DNA from: CAWJLS01 sp963843755
GTDB taxonomy: Bacteria; Acidobacteriota; Thermoanaerobaculia; Multivoradales; DATKCC01
DNA length: 64,000 nt
NCBI GenBank assembly: GCA_963843755.1
Contig: CAWJLS010000010.1
Location: 370,544 to 434,543 of the forward strand
Reading direction: 5' to 3'
Shown here: positions 7,716 through 15,100 of the stretch, in pieces
How positions within the stretch are numbered: the stretch's first letter is position 1
How the letters are laid out: the number at the start of each line of letters is the position of its first letter
The notes under the pieces: model-generated
Told to the model about the DNA's origin: nothing
Seen by the model: only the letters and a program-made list of their open reading frames with translations
Databases searched by the model: none
Position numbers and translations under genes: made by a program

Positions 7716-9728
7716 CTAGGTCGAGGATGCCGCCTCTCCGTCGCCCCGGAACTGCATCACCACCAGGGTCCGGTCGTCTTGTGCCGGGCGGCCGCCGGTG
7801 TGGAGGTCGATGGCGGCGACCAGGCGGTCGCGGACGGCGGCCGGTGAGGGGGCCGGGCCGGCGAGGGTGGCGGCGAGGCGGTCGTAGCCGTAGGGCTCGC
7901 CGTCGTCGCCGACCGCCTCGAGCATGCCGTCGGAGAGCCAGATCACCACGTCGCCCGCTTCGAGGTCGATCCGCCTGGAGGCGTAGTTCTGGCCGAGGCC
8001 GCCCAGGGGGGAGCTGGGCAGGAGGATCTCTTCGATCTCGCCGTCGCGCAGCAGGTAGGTCGGCGGGTGGCCGGCGTTGGTCAGGTCGATCGTGCCGTGG
8101 CGGAAGTCGACCCGGGCGAAGGTGGCGGTGACGAAGAAGCGGGACCGGTCGCCGCCGTGGTCGCCGGAGCGGACGGTGGCGTCCAGGCGCTCGAGGATCT
8201 CTTGGGGGTCGTCGGTTTCCGACACCAGGATGCCGAGGGCGGCCTTCACCATGGCCATGCGCAGGCCGGTGGGCAGGCCGTGGCCGGAGACGTCGGCGAT
8301 GACGACGGCGAGGGAGTCGTCGGAGAGGCGCAGGACGTCGAAGTAGTCGCCGCCGATGGCCGCGCTCGGCTCGAACAGGGTCGAGAACTCGATCGTGTCG
8401 CCCCGGGGCAGGTCGCTCGGGATCAGGCTCTGCTGGACCTGGCGGGCGATCTGGAGCTCCTTTTCCAGCAGCTCGTTCTGGGCGGCCGTCGCCACCAGGT
8501 CTTCCAGGCTCTCGGCCATGCCGTTGAAGGAGCGCTGGAGGGCGCCGATCTGGTCGCGCCGCCGCACCGGGATGCGCACGGAGAAGTCGCCGGAGGCGAC
8601 GCTCGAGGTGGCCCGGTAGAGGCGGCTGACGGCCCGCGAGATGCCGACGATCATCGCCAGGGCGACCAGCTCGGCCACGGCGTAAATGGTCAGCAGCAGG
8701 AGAGAGATGCCGATCAGGGCCACCCAGTAGACCCGGCCGACCTCGGCGCTGGGCGAGAACAGGCGGCGCGCCAGGATGCGCGGCGAGGCGGTCAGCAGCA
8801 CCGCCATCTCTCCGCCCATCGCTTTGCCGGTGGCGAGCTGCCGGGCGGGCTCTTCGACCTCGACCCACGACAGCAGCGGCTTGTCCCGGAAGTCGCCGGT
8901 GACCGCCCGCTCGTCGAAGTAGCGGTCCTTGCGCTTCTGGAGGTCGGCCAGCTCCTTTTCGGTCAGCGGGTCGGTGCGCAGGTTGAAGCCGGCGCCGCCG
9001 ATCGAGATGCGCGTGGTCGCGGAGCCCTGGACGTTGCGCAGCAGGCTGACCCAGAGGGCGGAGCGCTCGCGCAGCAGCGGCCCCATGTCTTCGGAGAAGA
9101 AGGCCACCACGCCACGCCCGTCGGCATCGCCGGCGGCGGCGGCCAGGGTCATGGAGCCGTCGGGCAGGACGACGTAGGCCGGTGGCGCGTCGTCGGGCCG
9201 GTCGGCGAGCCACGCGGGCCAGGTTTCGGGGGCCGCCTGGCTGCCCGCGACCCGGCGCCCGGCGCGGTACGCGGCGTAGGCCACCGGATCGTCCTCTCCG
9301 TCCGCCGGCTCGACCAGCTCCGACAGGTCCCGGGCCGCGGCGTGGGCGGCCTCCGCCTGGATCTCGATCTCCAGGTCGTGGAGGGCGTCGCGGTAGAGGT
9401 GGCCGAGGAAGAAGCCGCTGACCAGGAAGGTGACCACCAGGAGCAGGGTGGTGGCCAGGGGAATCGGCAGCACGCCGATCAGGAAGTAGGAGAAGGCGAG
9501 CCGTCCGCTGACCCGCCAGAGGAGTCGTTGGTACGCCTTCCACGACAGCCAGACGACCAGCGCCGAGCCGGCGATCCAGACGGAGATGCGCGCCAGGGGG
9601 CTGAGGATCGGAATCGCCAGGAGGTAGCCCACCGCCCAGGCGGCCGCCAGCACCAGTACCGCCACGCCGATCCGGACGATCGGCCGGGAGGGCGAGAGCG
9701 GTGAGGTCGGCTGGGGAGTTTTCGGCAC
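7716..9728 (-). CDS. Membrane-bound RsbU/SpoIIE-type PP2C phosphatase with HAMP
   Basis: About 670 residues. Three N-terminal membrane helices (residues about 17-95) are followed by a periplasmic sensor region, a further helix near residue 330 and a HAMP segment (VSRLYRATSSVASGDFSVRI). A short coiled coil (NELLEKELQIARQVQQSL) leads into a PP2C/SpoIIE domain with metal-site motifs GGDYFD, DVSGHG, TNAGHPP and LSDGMLEA. Such phosphatases usually dephosphorylate a STAS anti-sigma antagonist. A STAS protein is encoded at 45083, but no kinase is seen here. The GTG at 9728 was chosen because GGAGA precedes it; longer in-frame extensions are Pro/Arg-rich and unlikely to be coding. Confidence 0.85.
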   Translation of the reverse strand: MPKTPQPTSPLSPSRPIVRIGVAVLVLAAAWAVGYLLAIPILSPLARISVWIAGSALVVWLSWKAYQRLLWRVSGRLAFSYFLIGVLPIPLATTLLLVVTFLVSGFFLGHLYRDALHDLEIEIQAEAAHAAARDLSELVEPADGEDDPVAYAAYRAGRRVAGSQAAPETWPAWLADRPDDAPPAYVVLPDGSMTLAAAAGDADGRGVVAFFSEDMGPLLRERSALWVSLLRNVQGSATTRISIGGAGFNLRTDPLTEKELADLQKRKDRYFDERAVTGDFRDKPLLSWVEVEEPARQLATGKAMGGEMAVLLTASPRILARRLFSPSAEVGRVYWVALIGISLLLLTIYAVAELVALAMIVGISRAVSRLYRATSSVASGDFSVRIPVRRRDQIGALQRSFNGMAESLEDLVATAAQNELLEKELQIARQVQQSLIPSDLPRGDTIEFSTLFEPSAAIGGDYFDVLRLSDDSLAVVIADVSGHGLPTGLRMAMVKAALGILVSETDDPQEILERLDATVRSGDHGGDRSRFFVTATFARVDFRHGTIDLTNAGHPPTYLLRDGEIEEILLPSSPLGGLGQNYASRRIDLEAGDVVIWLSDGMLEAVGDDGEPYGYDRLAATLAGPAPSPAAVRDRLVAAIDLHTGGRPAQDDRTLVVMQFRGDGEAASST

Positions 9729-10097
9729 AGCGTCTCCGGCGGCGCGGACACACGTCCGCTTCCCTTGTCTACGAGCCCGGGGGCCCGGTGTTTCGCCCGA
9801 AGCACCGCGGGTCGTCCGGGGGGCGCTCGTAAACCATCCGGGCGGGCGGCGGCGGGTCGGCCCGGACGGTCCCGGTGGTCGGGGTGGGGCGGCCGCCGTC
9901 GCCGGGGTAGTTGACCCGCTGGGTAGGTGACGTACAATCGACCCGGTCTTCGGCTCGCACCGCACCCTGATCCGGTGGATCCCGAGGGAGCCGGGGCCAT
10001 CTTAGTACTCCAGTCCGTCCCCAGGGAGCCCGCAGGTCCGCGCCGTCACGTCTGCGCTGGGCGGGTTCCCGGCTGAACAGAGACCGAAGGAGCGACC
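9729..10097 (+). promoter_or_regulatory. 369-nt intergenic region with a promoter for the rubrerythrin-like gene
   Basis: No gene is supported here. A promoter reads rightward: TTGACC (9911-9916), a 16-nt spacer and TACAAT (9933-9938), giving a leader of about 150 nt before the GTG at 10098. The leader contains several short GC-rich inverted repeats but no recognised riboswitch. The promoter for the leftward phosphatase gene was not identified. Confidence 0.7.
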
Positions 10098-10526
10098 GTG
10101 TCGAGGATTCCCCGCATTCAGGAGCACCTGAAGACCGGCTTCACGTCCGAGGCGGTGAGTGCCGCCAAGTTCCGGGCGTACGCAGCCCGCGCCCGGCGCG
10201 ACGGGCAACCCCATCTCGCCGAGAACTGGGAGGCACTGGCCCGACAGAAGGACGAGCTGGCCCGCCTGCAGCTCGAGGCCGCGGGCAAGATCCGCGGCGG
10301 CCTGACCGACATCGGGGCCGAGATCGCCGAGGAGCGCTACGAGAACGAGGTGCTCTACCCGAAGCTGATCCAGTCCGCCGGCAGCGACGAGGTGGTCGGG
10401 ATCTTCCAACAGGTCATCGAGGCCCAGAAGGAGCACTCGCGGCGCCTCGAGGAGCTGCGCCAGGCGCTGACCGCCTCCGAGGGCGACGTCGGCGCCCCGG
10501 CCGAAGCCGAGCCGGTGATGGCCTAG
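10098..10526 (+). CDS. Rubrerythrin-like ferritin-fold protein with a partial metal site
   Basis: A 142-residue helical protein opening at GTG after GAAGGAG. The second half keeps the rubrerythrin pattern (EERYENEVLYPKL and EAQKEHSRRL, the ExxH metal motif). In the first half the expected Glu of helix 1 and the ExxH of helix 2 are replaced (AAKFRAYA and ARQKDELA). Only half of a di-iron site therefore appears intact. Family members reduce peroxide or handle iron; this one may bind one metal or have a structural role. The acidic tail after residue 128 is low-complexity. Confidence 0.7.
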   Translation: MSRIPRIQEHLKTGFTSEAVSAAKFRAYAARARRDGQPHLAENWEALARQKDELARLQLEAAGKIRGGLTDIGAEIAEERYENEVLYPKLIQSAGSDEVVGIFQQVIEAQKEHSRRLEELRQALTASEGDVGAPAEAEPVMA

Positions 10527-10616
10527 GGCCTGGAGCCCAAAGCCTAAGGCCGTCACCGGGAGGGGGCGTCCCCTTCCCCCCGGAGGGTGGGAGGGGATCG
10601 AGGGGATGGGGGGCGG

Positions 10617-10895
10617 TCAGCAGGAAACGCCCCAGGCCGGATGATCGATCACGAACCCCTCGTCCTCGTCGTAGTCCAGGACGGCGCCTTCGAGCTCGCG
10701 GACGGCCTGGCGGTCGAGGACCAGCGGCACGCCGTCGCGTTCGAGCGTCAGGTCTCCGTCGGAGTGCCGGCGGCTCGCGGAGAGGCGGAACCCGAGGGCG
10801 CCGCAGCCTCCGGCGAAGACGATCCGGAGGTGCTCGTCGGGTCCCAGGTCGCGGGCGGCGGCGGTGCGGGCGGCGGGGGTGAGGGTGATGTTCAT
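10617..10895 (-). CDS. IscA/HesB-family Fe-S carrier-like protein
   Basis: A 92-residue A-type carrier homologue: PAARTAAARDL opening, the first conserved Cys in FAGGCGALGF, the central LVLDRQAVRELEGAVLDY and a C-terminal Cys as the last residue. Classical IscA/ErpA ends in CGCG with two cysteines; here only one Cys remains, so cluster binding may differ. The start at 10895 is the natural family start; a GTG at 10922 is also in frame. It is divergent from the complex I genes, whose subunits need several 4Fe-4S clusters, but no direct link is shown. Confidence 0.75.
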   Translation of the reverse strand: MNITLTPAARTAAARDLGPDEHLRIVFAGGCGALGFRLSASRRHSDGDLTLERDGVPLVLDRQAVRELEGAVLDYDEDEGFVIDHPAWGVSC

Positions 10896-11105
10896 TGCGA
10901 CGAGGCTCTCCCTGGACGACACGGGGTGGGCGCGGGGCGGCCGAGGAATGGTGCCCCGCGCGGCTTGTTGTGGATAATGCCGGAAGGGCCGCCGCCGATT
11001 CCCGTCGACCGCGGGATCGCCGCCGGACCGATGCCCGTCCGTCCCGATCCACCACTCGGCGCCTTCGTGGAAGGCAACTTGTTGAAATCAATGGATTTAC
11101 CGAGC

Positions 11106-11134
11106 TTGTGACTGCCGGTCACATTCGTTAGACT
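11106..11134 (+). promoter_or_regulatory. Promoter and dyad upstream of nuoB
   Basis: TTGTGA (11106-11111) and TAGACT (11129-11134) are spaced by 17 nt and sit 18 nt before the nuoB ATG. A perfect 6+5+6 dyad, TGTGAC-N5-GTCACA (11107-11123), overlaps the -35 and spacer. It looks like a repressor or activator site. The half-site recalls CRP/FNR, but the spacing is one base too long for the usual consensus. Confidence 0.65.
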
Positions 11135-11152
11135 CCGGGGTACGGAGGAATC

Positions 11153-11734
11153 ATGAGCCTGAACGTCGTCGGCCAGACCAAGAGCCCAGCGACCCGCGCC
11201 CGTCTCGAGCAGACGGGCGAGAGCTGGATCACCACCCGGTTCGAGAAGATCGAGGACTGGGCCCAGCGGCACTCCTTCTGGCCGTTCCCATTCGGTACCG
11301 CCTGCTGCGCGATCGAGTTCATGTCGTCGGTCTCCAGCCACTACGACATGTCCCGTTTCGGCTCCGAGGTGGTGCGCTTCTCCCCCCGCCAGAGCGACCT
11401 GCTGATCGTCGCCGGCACCATCAACGACAAGATGGCGCCGGTGCTCAAGAAGATCTACGACCAGATGGCCGAGCCCAAGTGGGTCGTCTCCATGGGCGCC
11501 TGCGCCTGCTCCGGCGGCTTCTACCGCGCCTACCACGTGATGCAGGGCATCGACGAGATCATCCCGGTCGATGTCTACGTTCCGGGCTGCCCGCCGACGC
11601 CCGAAGGGCTGATGTACGGCATCTTCCAGCTCAAGGAGAAGGTCCTGCGCGACCGCAAGCAGTTCGCCCGCGAGTCCCAGGCCCGCGTCCAGGACGACGA
11701 GGGCGGCGCCGCGGCGACCGGAGCCGGAGCCTGA
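11153..11734 (+). CDS. nuoB: NADH-quinone oxidoreductase subunit B
   Basis: A 193-residue NuoB. The cysteines that carry cluster N2 are visible in FGTACCAIEF, MGACACSGGFY and VPGCPPTPEG. GGAGG precedes the ATG. NuoB links the peripheral arm of complex I to the quinone site. The last 20 residues are an Ala/Gly-rich tail. It is the first gene of a nuoB-nuoCD-nuoI operon; nuoA, which normally precedes it, is absent. Confidence 0.95.
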   Translation: MSLNVVGQTKSPATRARLEQTGESWITTRFEKIEDWAQRHSFWPFPFGTACCAIEFMSSVSSHYDMSRFGSEVVRFSPRQSDLLIVAGTINDKMAPVLKKIYDQMAEPKWVVSMGACACSGGFYRAYHVMQGIDEIIPVDVYVPGCPPTPEGLMYGIFQLKEKVLRDRKQFARESQARVQDDEGGAAATGAGA

Positions 11735-11784
11735 GCCCCGAACGCACGATCGATCGAGAGTCCCTGAGGAATAGGAGATCCCCC

Positions 11785-13479
11785 GTGGCGACCACGGTGA
11801 CCGAGACGCCGTCTCTGGTGGACAAGTACCCTGCCGGCAGCATCCTGCCCCAGGAGGGGATGGATCAACCCACCTGGGTGGTGAGCCGTGACGTGCTCGC
11901 CGACCTCGCCCGCGACCTGCGCGAGAGCAAGGAGACCCAGTTCGACCTGCTCCTCGACCTGTGCGGGGTCGACTACCCGGACCGGGAGGAGCGGTTCGAG
12001 GCGGTCTACCACCTCTATTCGATCCCGCGCAACGAGCGTCTGCGCCTCAAGGTGCCGGTGGCCGAGGACGACATCACCCTGCCGTCCCTGACCCCGGTCT
12101 GGAAGGCCGCCGACTGGTTCGAGCGCGAGGCGTACGACATGTTCGGGATGCGCTTCGAGGGCCACCCGAACCTGCGGCGCATCCTGACCCACGACGCGTT
12201 CCAGGGCCACCCGCTGCGCAAGGACTACGACGCCACGCGCCGCTGGATCCTGACCGAGGACAAGATCTACCGGCCGAAGCTCGACGTGCCCGAGAGCTCC
12301 ACGGACGACATGTTCGAGCGCATGACGATCAACATCGGCCCGTCCCACCCGGCGATGCACGGCACCTTCCGGGTGGTCGCCGAGCTCGACGGCGAGACGA
12401 TCGTCGCCAGCGAGGTCGAGATCGGCTACCTCCACCGCTGCTTCGAGAAGATGTGCGAGACGCACACCTGGCAGCAGGTGGTGCCCTACACCGACCGGCT
12501 GAACTACTGCTCGTCGTTCATCAACAACGTCGCCTACTGCCGGACGGTGGAAGGCATGCTCGGCATCGAGGCGCCTCCCAAGGCGGTCTGGGCGCGGACG
12601 ATCCTGTCCGAGTTCTCCCGTGTCATGGATCACTGCGTGGCCAACGGCTCGACCCTGGTCGACGCCGGCGCGCTGACCAACTTCTGGTACCTGTTCCAGC
12701 CCCGCGAAGAGATCTACGGCCTGCTCGAGGCGTGCTGCGGCGCCCGCCTGACGGTGTCCTACGGCCGGATCGGCGGCCTGTCCCAGGATCTGCCGCCCGA
12801 CTTCATGGAGCGCGCCTACCGGCTGCTCGAGATCATCCCGCCGTTCATCAAGGACGTCGAGACGCTGATCGACAAGAACACCATCTTCCACAAGCGGGCG
12901 GTCGGCGCCGCGGCGATCTCCGCCGAGGACGCGGTCAACTGGGGCTGGACCGGCCCTTGCCTGCGGGCCTGCGGCGTCGGTCTGGACGCCCGCAAGGTAG
13001 CGCCCTACGACCTCTACGACACGGTCGACTGGGAGGTGCCGGTCTTCCACGGCGGCGACGTGTTCGACCGCTATCGCCTGCGCATGGCCGAGATCCGGCA
13101 GTCGCTGTCGATCATCCGCCAGTTGCTCGACCGCGGCATGCCGTCGGGGCCGCACATCATCGACGACCCGCACGTCGCCCTGCCGCCCAAGGACGCCACC
13201 TACAACCAGATGGAGTCCATGATCTACCACTTCAAGCTGATCATGGACGGCATCCAGGTGCCGCCGGGCGAGCGCTACGACATGGTCGAAGGGGCCAACG
13301 GCGAGCTCGGCTTCTACTGCATCTCCGACGGCTCGTCGAAGCCGTACCGGATCAAGGTCCGGCCGCCCTGCTTCCCGATCTTTTCCACCTTCCCGCTCCT
13401 GATCAACGGCAACAGCGTGTCCGACCTGATCGTCACCCTGGGCGGGTTGAACGTCATCGCTGGAGAGCTCGAACGATGA
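11785..13479 (+). CDS. nuoCD: NADH-quinone oxidoreductase subunits C and D, fused
   Basis: About 564 residues from a GTG preceded by AGGAG. Residues 1-175 are NuoC (30-kDa subunit; EREAYDMFGMRFEGHP). Residues 185-564 are NuoD (49-kDa subunit; NIGPSHPAMHGTFR, then HTWQQVVPYTDRLNYCSS and the family C-terminus). The fusion is known in several phyla. The usual HRGxEK segment of NuoD reads HRCFEK here, with Cys replacing Gly. The next gene starts inside the stop codon (ATGA). Confidence 0.95.
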   Translation: MATTVTETPSLVDKYPAGSILPQEGMDQPTWVVSRDVLADLARDLRESKETQFDLLLDLCGVDYPDREERFEAVYHLYSIPRNERLRLKVPVAEDDITLPSLTPVWKAADWFEREAYDMFGMRFEGHPNLRRILTHDAFQGHPLRKDYDATRRWILTEDKIYRPKLDVPESSTDDMFERMTINIGPSHPAMHGTFRVVAELDGETIVASEVEIGYLHRCFEKMCETHTWQQVVPYTDRLNYCSSFINNVAYCRTVEGMLGIEAPPKAVWARTILSEFSRVMDHCVANGSTLVDAGALTNFWYLFQPREEIYGLLEACCGARLTVSYGRIGGLSQDLPPDFMERAYRLLEIIPPFIKDVETLIDKNTIFHKRAVGAAAISAEDAVNWGWTGPCLRACGVGLDARKVAPYDLYDTVDWEVPVFHGGDVFDRYRLRMAEIRQSLSIIRQLLDRGMPSGPHIIDDPHVALPPKDATYNQMESMIYHFKLIMDGIQVPPGERYDMVEGANGELGFYCISDGSSKPYRIKVRPPCFPIFSTFPLLINGNSVSDLIVTLGGLNVIAGELER

Positions 13480-14144
13480 GTGCCGAACCCCTGAGGAACG
13501 AGACCGAAGAGCGCCTGCCGGCGGTCTACCACTCGACCGAGATCCAGCCCTACCAGCCGAGTTGGTCGGAGAAGATGTACCTGCCGCTGTTCTCCGGCTT
13601 GCTGGTCACCATCCGCCACTTCTTCCGCAACCTGTTCAAGGGCCCCGAGTACAGCATCAACTACCCGGAGGAGCGGCGCCAGTACAGCCACCGGTACCGC
13701 GGCCACCACATCCTCACCACCCGGCCCGACGGCTCGGTGCGTTGCGTGGCCTGCTTCATGTGCTCGACCGCCTGCCCGGCCGACTGCATCCGCATCGAGG
13801 CCGGCGAGCACTCGGACGAGAACATCGAGAAGTACCCGGTGGTCTACGAGATCGACATGCTCCGCTGCGTCTTCTGCGGCTACTGCGTGGACGCCTGCCC
13901 GGAGGAGGCCATCATCATGTCGAACAACTACGACATGGCCTACTTCACCCGCGAGCAGTCGATCGCCGGCAAGGGCGACCTGATGAAGCCGTTCACCTTC
14001 GACGAGGACCGCCTCGGCTACCGGCCCCGGTTCCCGGAGGAGGACGTCCAGCGGGCCAAGATGCGCCGCGAGGCGTTCAACCTGGTCGACGCGACCCGCC
14101 GCGCCCGCGGCGAGGCACCGGGCGACGAGGCGGCGGCCGGCTGA
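13476..14144 (+). CDS. nuoI: NADH-quinone oxidoreductase subunit I
   Basis: A 222-residue NuoI with two classical 4Fe-4S motifs, CVACFMCSTACP and CVFCGYCVDACP, carrying clusters N6a and N6b. An N-terminal amphipathic helix (LLVTIRHFFRNLF) presumably rests on the membrane. It overlaps nuoCD by 4 nt. No nuoE/F/G or membrane-arm genes follow; the next gene is convergent. The missing subunits must lie elsewhere if a full complex I is made. Confidence 0.95.
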   Translation: MSAEPLRNETEERLPAVYHSTEIQPYQPSWSEKMYLPLFSGLLVTIRHFFRNLFKGPEYSINYPEERRQYSHRYRGHHILTTRPDGSVRCVACFMCSTACPADCIRIEAGEHSDENIEKYPVVYEIDMLRCVFCGYCVDACPEEAIIMSNNYDMAYFTREQSIAGKGDLMKPFTFDEDRLGYRPRFPEEDVQRAKMRREAFNLVDATRRARGEAPGDEAAAG

Positions 14145-14301
14145 GCCGACCCCGGATGTGACGGGCCCCGCGCCATGAGCGCCGGGGTCGAGAAGAACCT
14201 CCGCCTCGGCGAGCTCCGGTTTCGGGCCGGCAGCGACGCCGAGACGCTCCCCTGCGAAGAGCGTGCCTTCTACCCTCCAGGGTGGGAGGCGGACGACGCC
14301 G

Positions 14302-14853
14302 TCAGGCCGTCGCGGCCGGCACCAGGCGCTGGGCCAGGGCGATCAGGGCAGGGATGACGAGCCCCCACGCGACGGCCAGGGCGACCAGGGGCACCGGGCC
14401 GGCGGCCAGGCCGATCGCCCCCAAGCTCTGGCCGGCGAGATAGGCGAGGGGACCTCCGAGGGCGCCGAGGGCCGCGCCGAGGACCGGCCGGCCGCGGAGC
14501 CAGGCGAGGGCTCCGGGCAGCAGGGTCGCGAACAGCGCCCAGAGGCAGAGCATCCAGATCGGCGGCAGGAACGGCGCCGGCTGCCCCTCGGGAAAGCGGA
14601 CCCATCCGAGGCCGCTCAGGGTTCCGTCCACCGCCAGTCCGACGATCACCACCACCACGAGAAGGCGGAGCTCTGCCCACCGCCGGCCGGGCTCCTCGAG
14701 AAGCACGAAGTGGAACCCCACCAGGGCGAGGGCCGCGGTGACCCCGGTCCAGGCCCGGCCGTGGGACGCCCCCAACACGCAAGCGAACCAGCCGAGCTGG
14801 TAGCAGACGACGTCGGTGAGCAGCCGACTCGATGGAGCACGCGCGTTCGTCAT
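14302..14853 (-). CDS. DUF2878 multi-pass membrane protein
   Basis: A 183-residue protein with about five to six membrane helices and conserved acidic/aromatic positions (DGTLSGLGWVRFPEG, then PPIWMLCLWALFATLL). This resembles the DUF2878 family, which is repeatedly found beside cyclopropane-fatty-acid synthase and DUF1365 genes. It is divergent from the lipid-modification operon that begins at 15097 and shares a promoter region with it. The ATG at 14853 lies only 6 nt after a -10 element, so the transcript is probably leaderless. Function unknown; a role in lipid or pigment handling is inferred from context only. Confidence 0.78.
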   Translation of the reverse strand: MTNARAPSSRLLTDVVCYQLGWFACVLGASHGRAWTGVTAALALVGFHFVLLEEPGRRWAELRLLVVVVIVGLAVDGTLSGLGWVRFPEGQPAPFLPPIWMLCLWALFATLLPGALAWLRGRPVLGAALGALGGPLAYLAGQSLGAIGLAAGPVPLVALAVAWGLVIPALIALAQRLVPAATA

Positions 14854-14859
14854 CCCCGG

Positions 14860-14937
14860 ACGATACGGCGGCGGGGAGGGCGTGTCAAGAAAATTTCTGG
14901 ACAAAAGATTGACAAAATCTGTGTGCGCCGCTAGAGT
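14860..14937. promoter_or_regulatory. Divergent promoters with a shared 21-nt palindrome
   Basis: Minus strand: TTGACA (14883-14888), a 17-nt spacer and TATCGT (14860-14865), then 6 nt to the DUF2878 ATG. Plus strand: TTGACA (14909-14914), a 17-nt spacer and TAGAGT (14932-14937), driving the oxidase operon. Between them, at 14883-14903, lies an almost perfect 21-nt palindrome (TGTC, AGAAA, TTTCT and GACA arms; one mismatched pair). It covers the minus -35 and ends 5 nt before the plus -35, so a single regulator could control both directions. The regulator is not identified. Confidence 0.78.
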
Positions 14938-14956
14938 GGCAGCAGGAAGAGCGACC

Positions 14957-15100
14957 ATGGGAAAACCAGACCGCCAGTCCGACCGTCCACCCGAGTCGCC
15001 GCGAGACCTCGCGGCGGGCAGCGGCTCGCGTGGTCACGACGGGTTCGGTTCGCTCCGGGGCGGCCCGGGCGCCGGACACCGGGCGGAGGAGGGGCGTTGA
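14957..15100 (+). CDS. Possible 47-codon leader peptide upstream of the oxidase gene
   Basis: An ATG follows AGGAAGAG 20 nt after the -10 and opens 47 codons (MGKPDRQSDRPPESPRD start) that end by overlapping the oxidase start (TTGA). The peptide is hydrophilic, Pro/Gly/Arg-rich and has no recognised domain. The position and the 4-nt overlap suggest translational coupling; it could also be chance in GC-rich DNA. Confidence 0.4.
   Translation: MGKPDRQSDRPPESPRDLAAGSGSRGHDGFGSLRGGPGAGHRAEEGR

Noticed and set aside
8067..9704. 545-codon plus-strand frame opposite the RsbU-type phosphatase
   Set aside because: Composition is Gly/Asp/Gln-rich without motifs, and the minus-strand frame encodes a clear PP2C domain.
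11107..11123. Canonical CRP/FNR site upstream of nuoB
   Set aside because: The TGTGA and TCACA halves are separated by 7 nt instead of 6, making an odd-length dyad.
14175..14357. 60-codon frame after nuoI
   Set aside because: No ribosome binding site or family; it overlaps the 3' end of the DUF2878 gene on the other strand.
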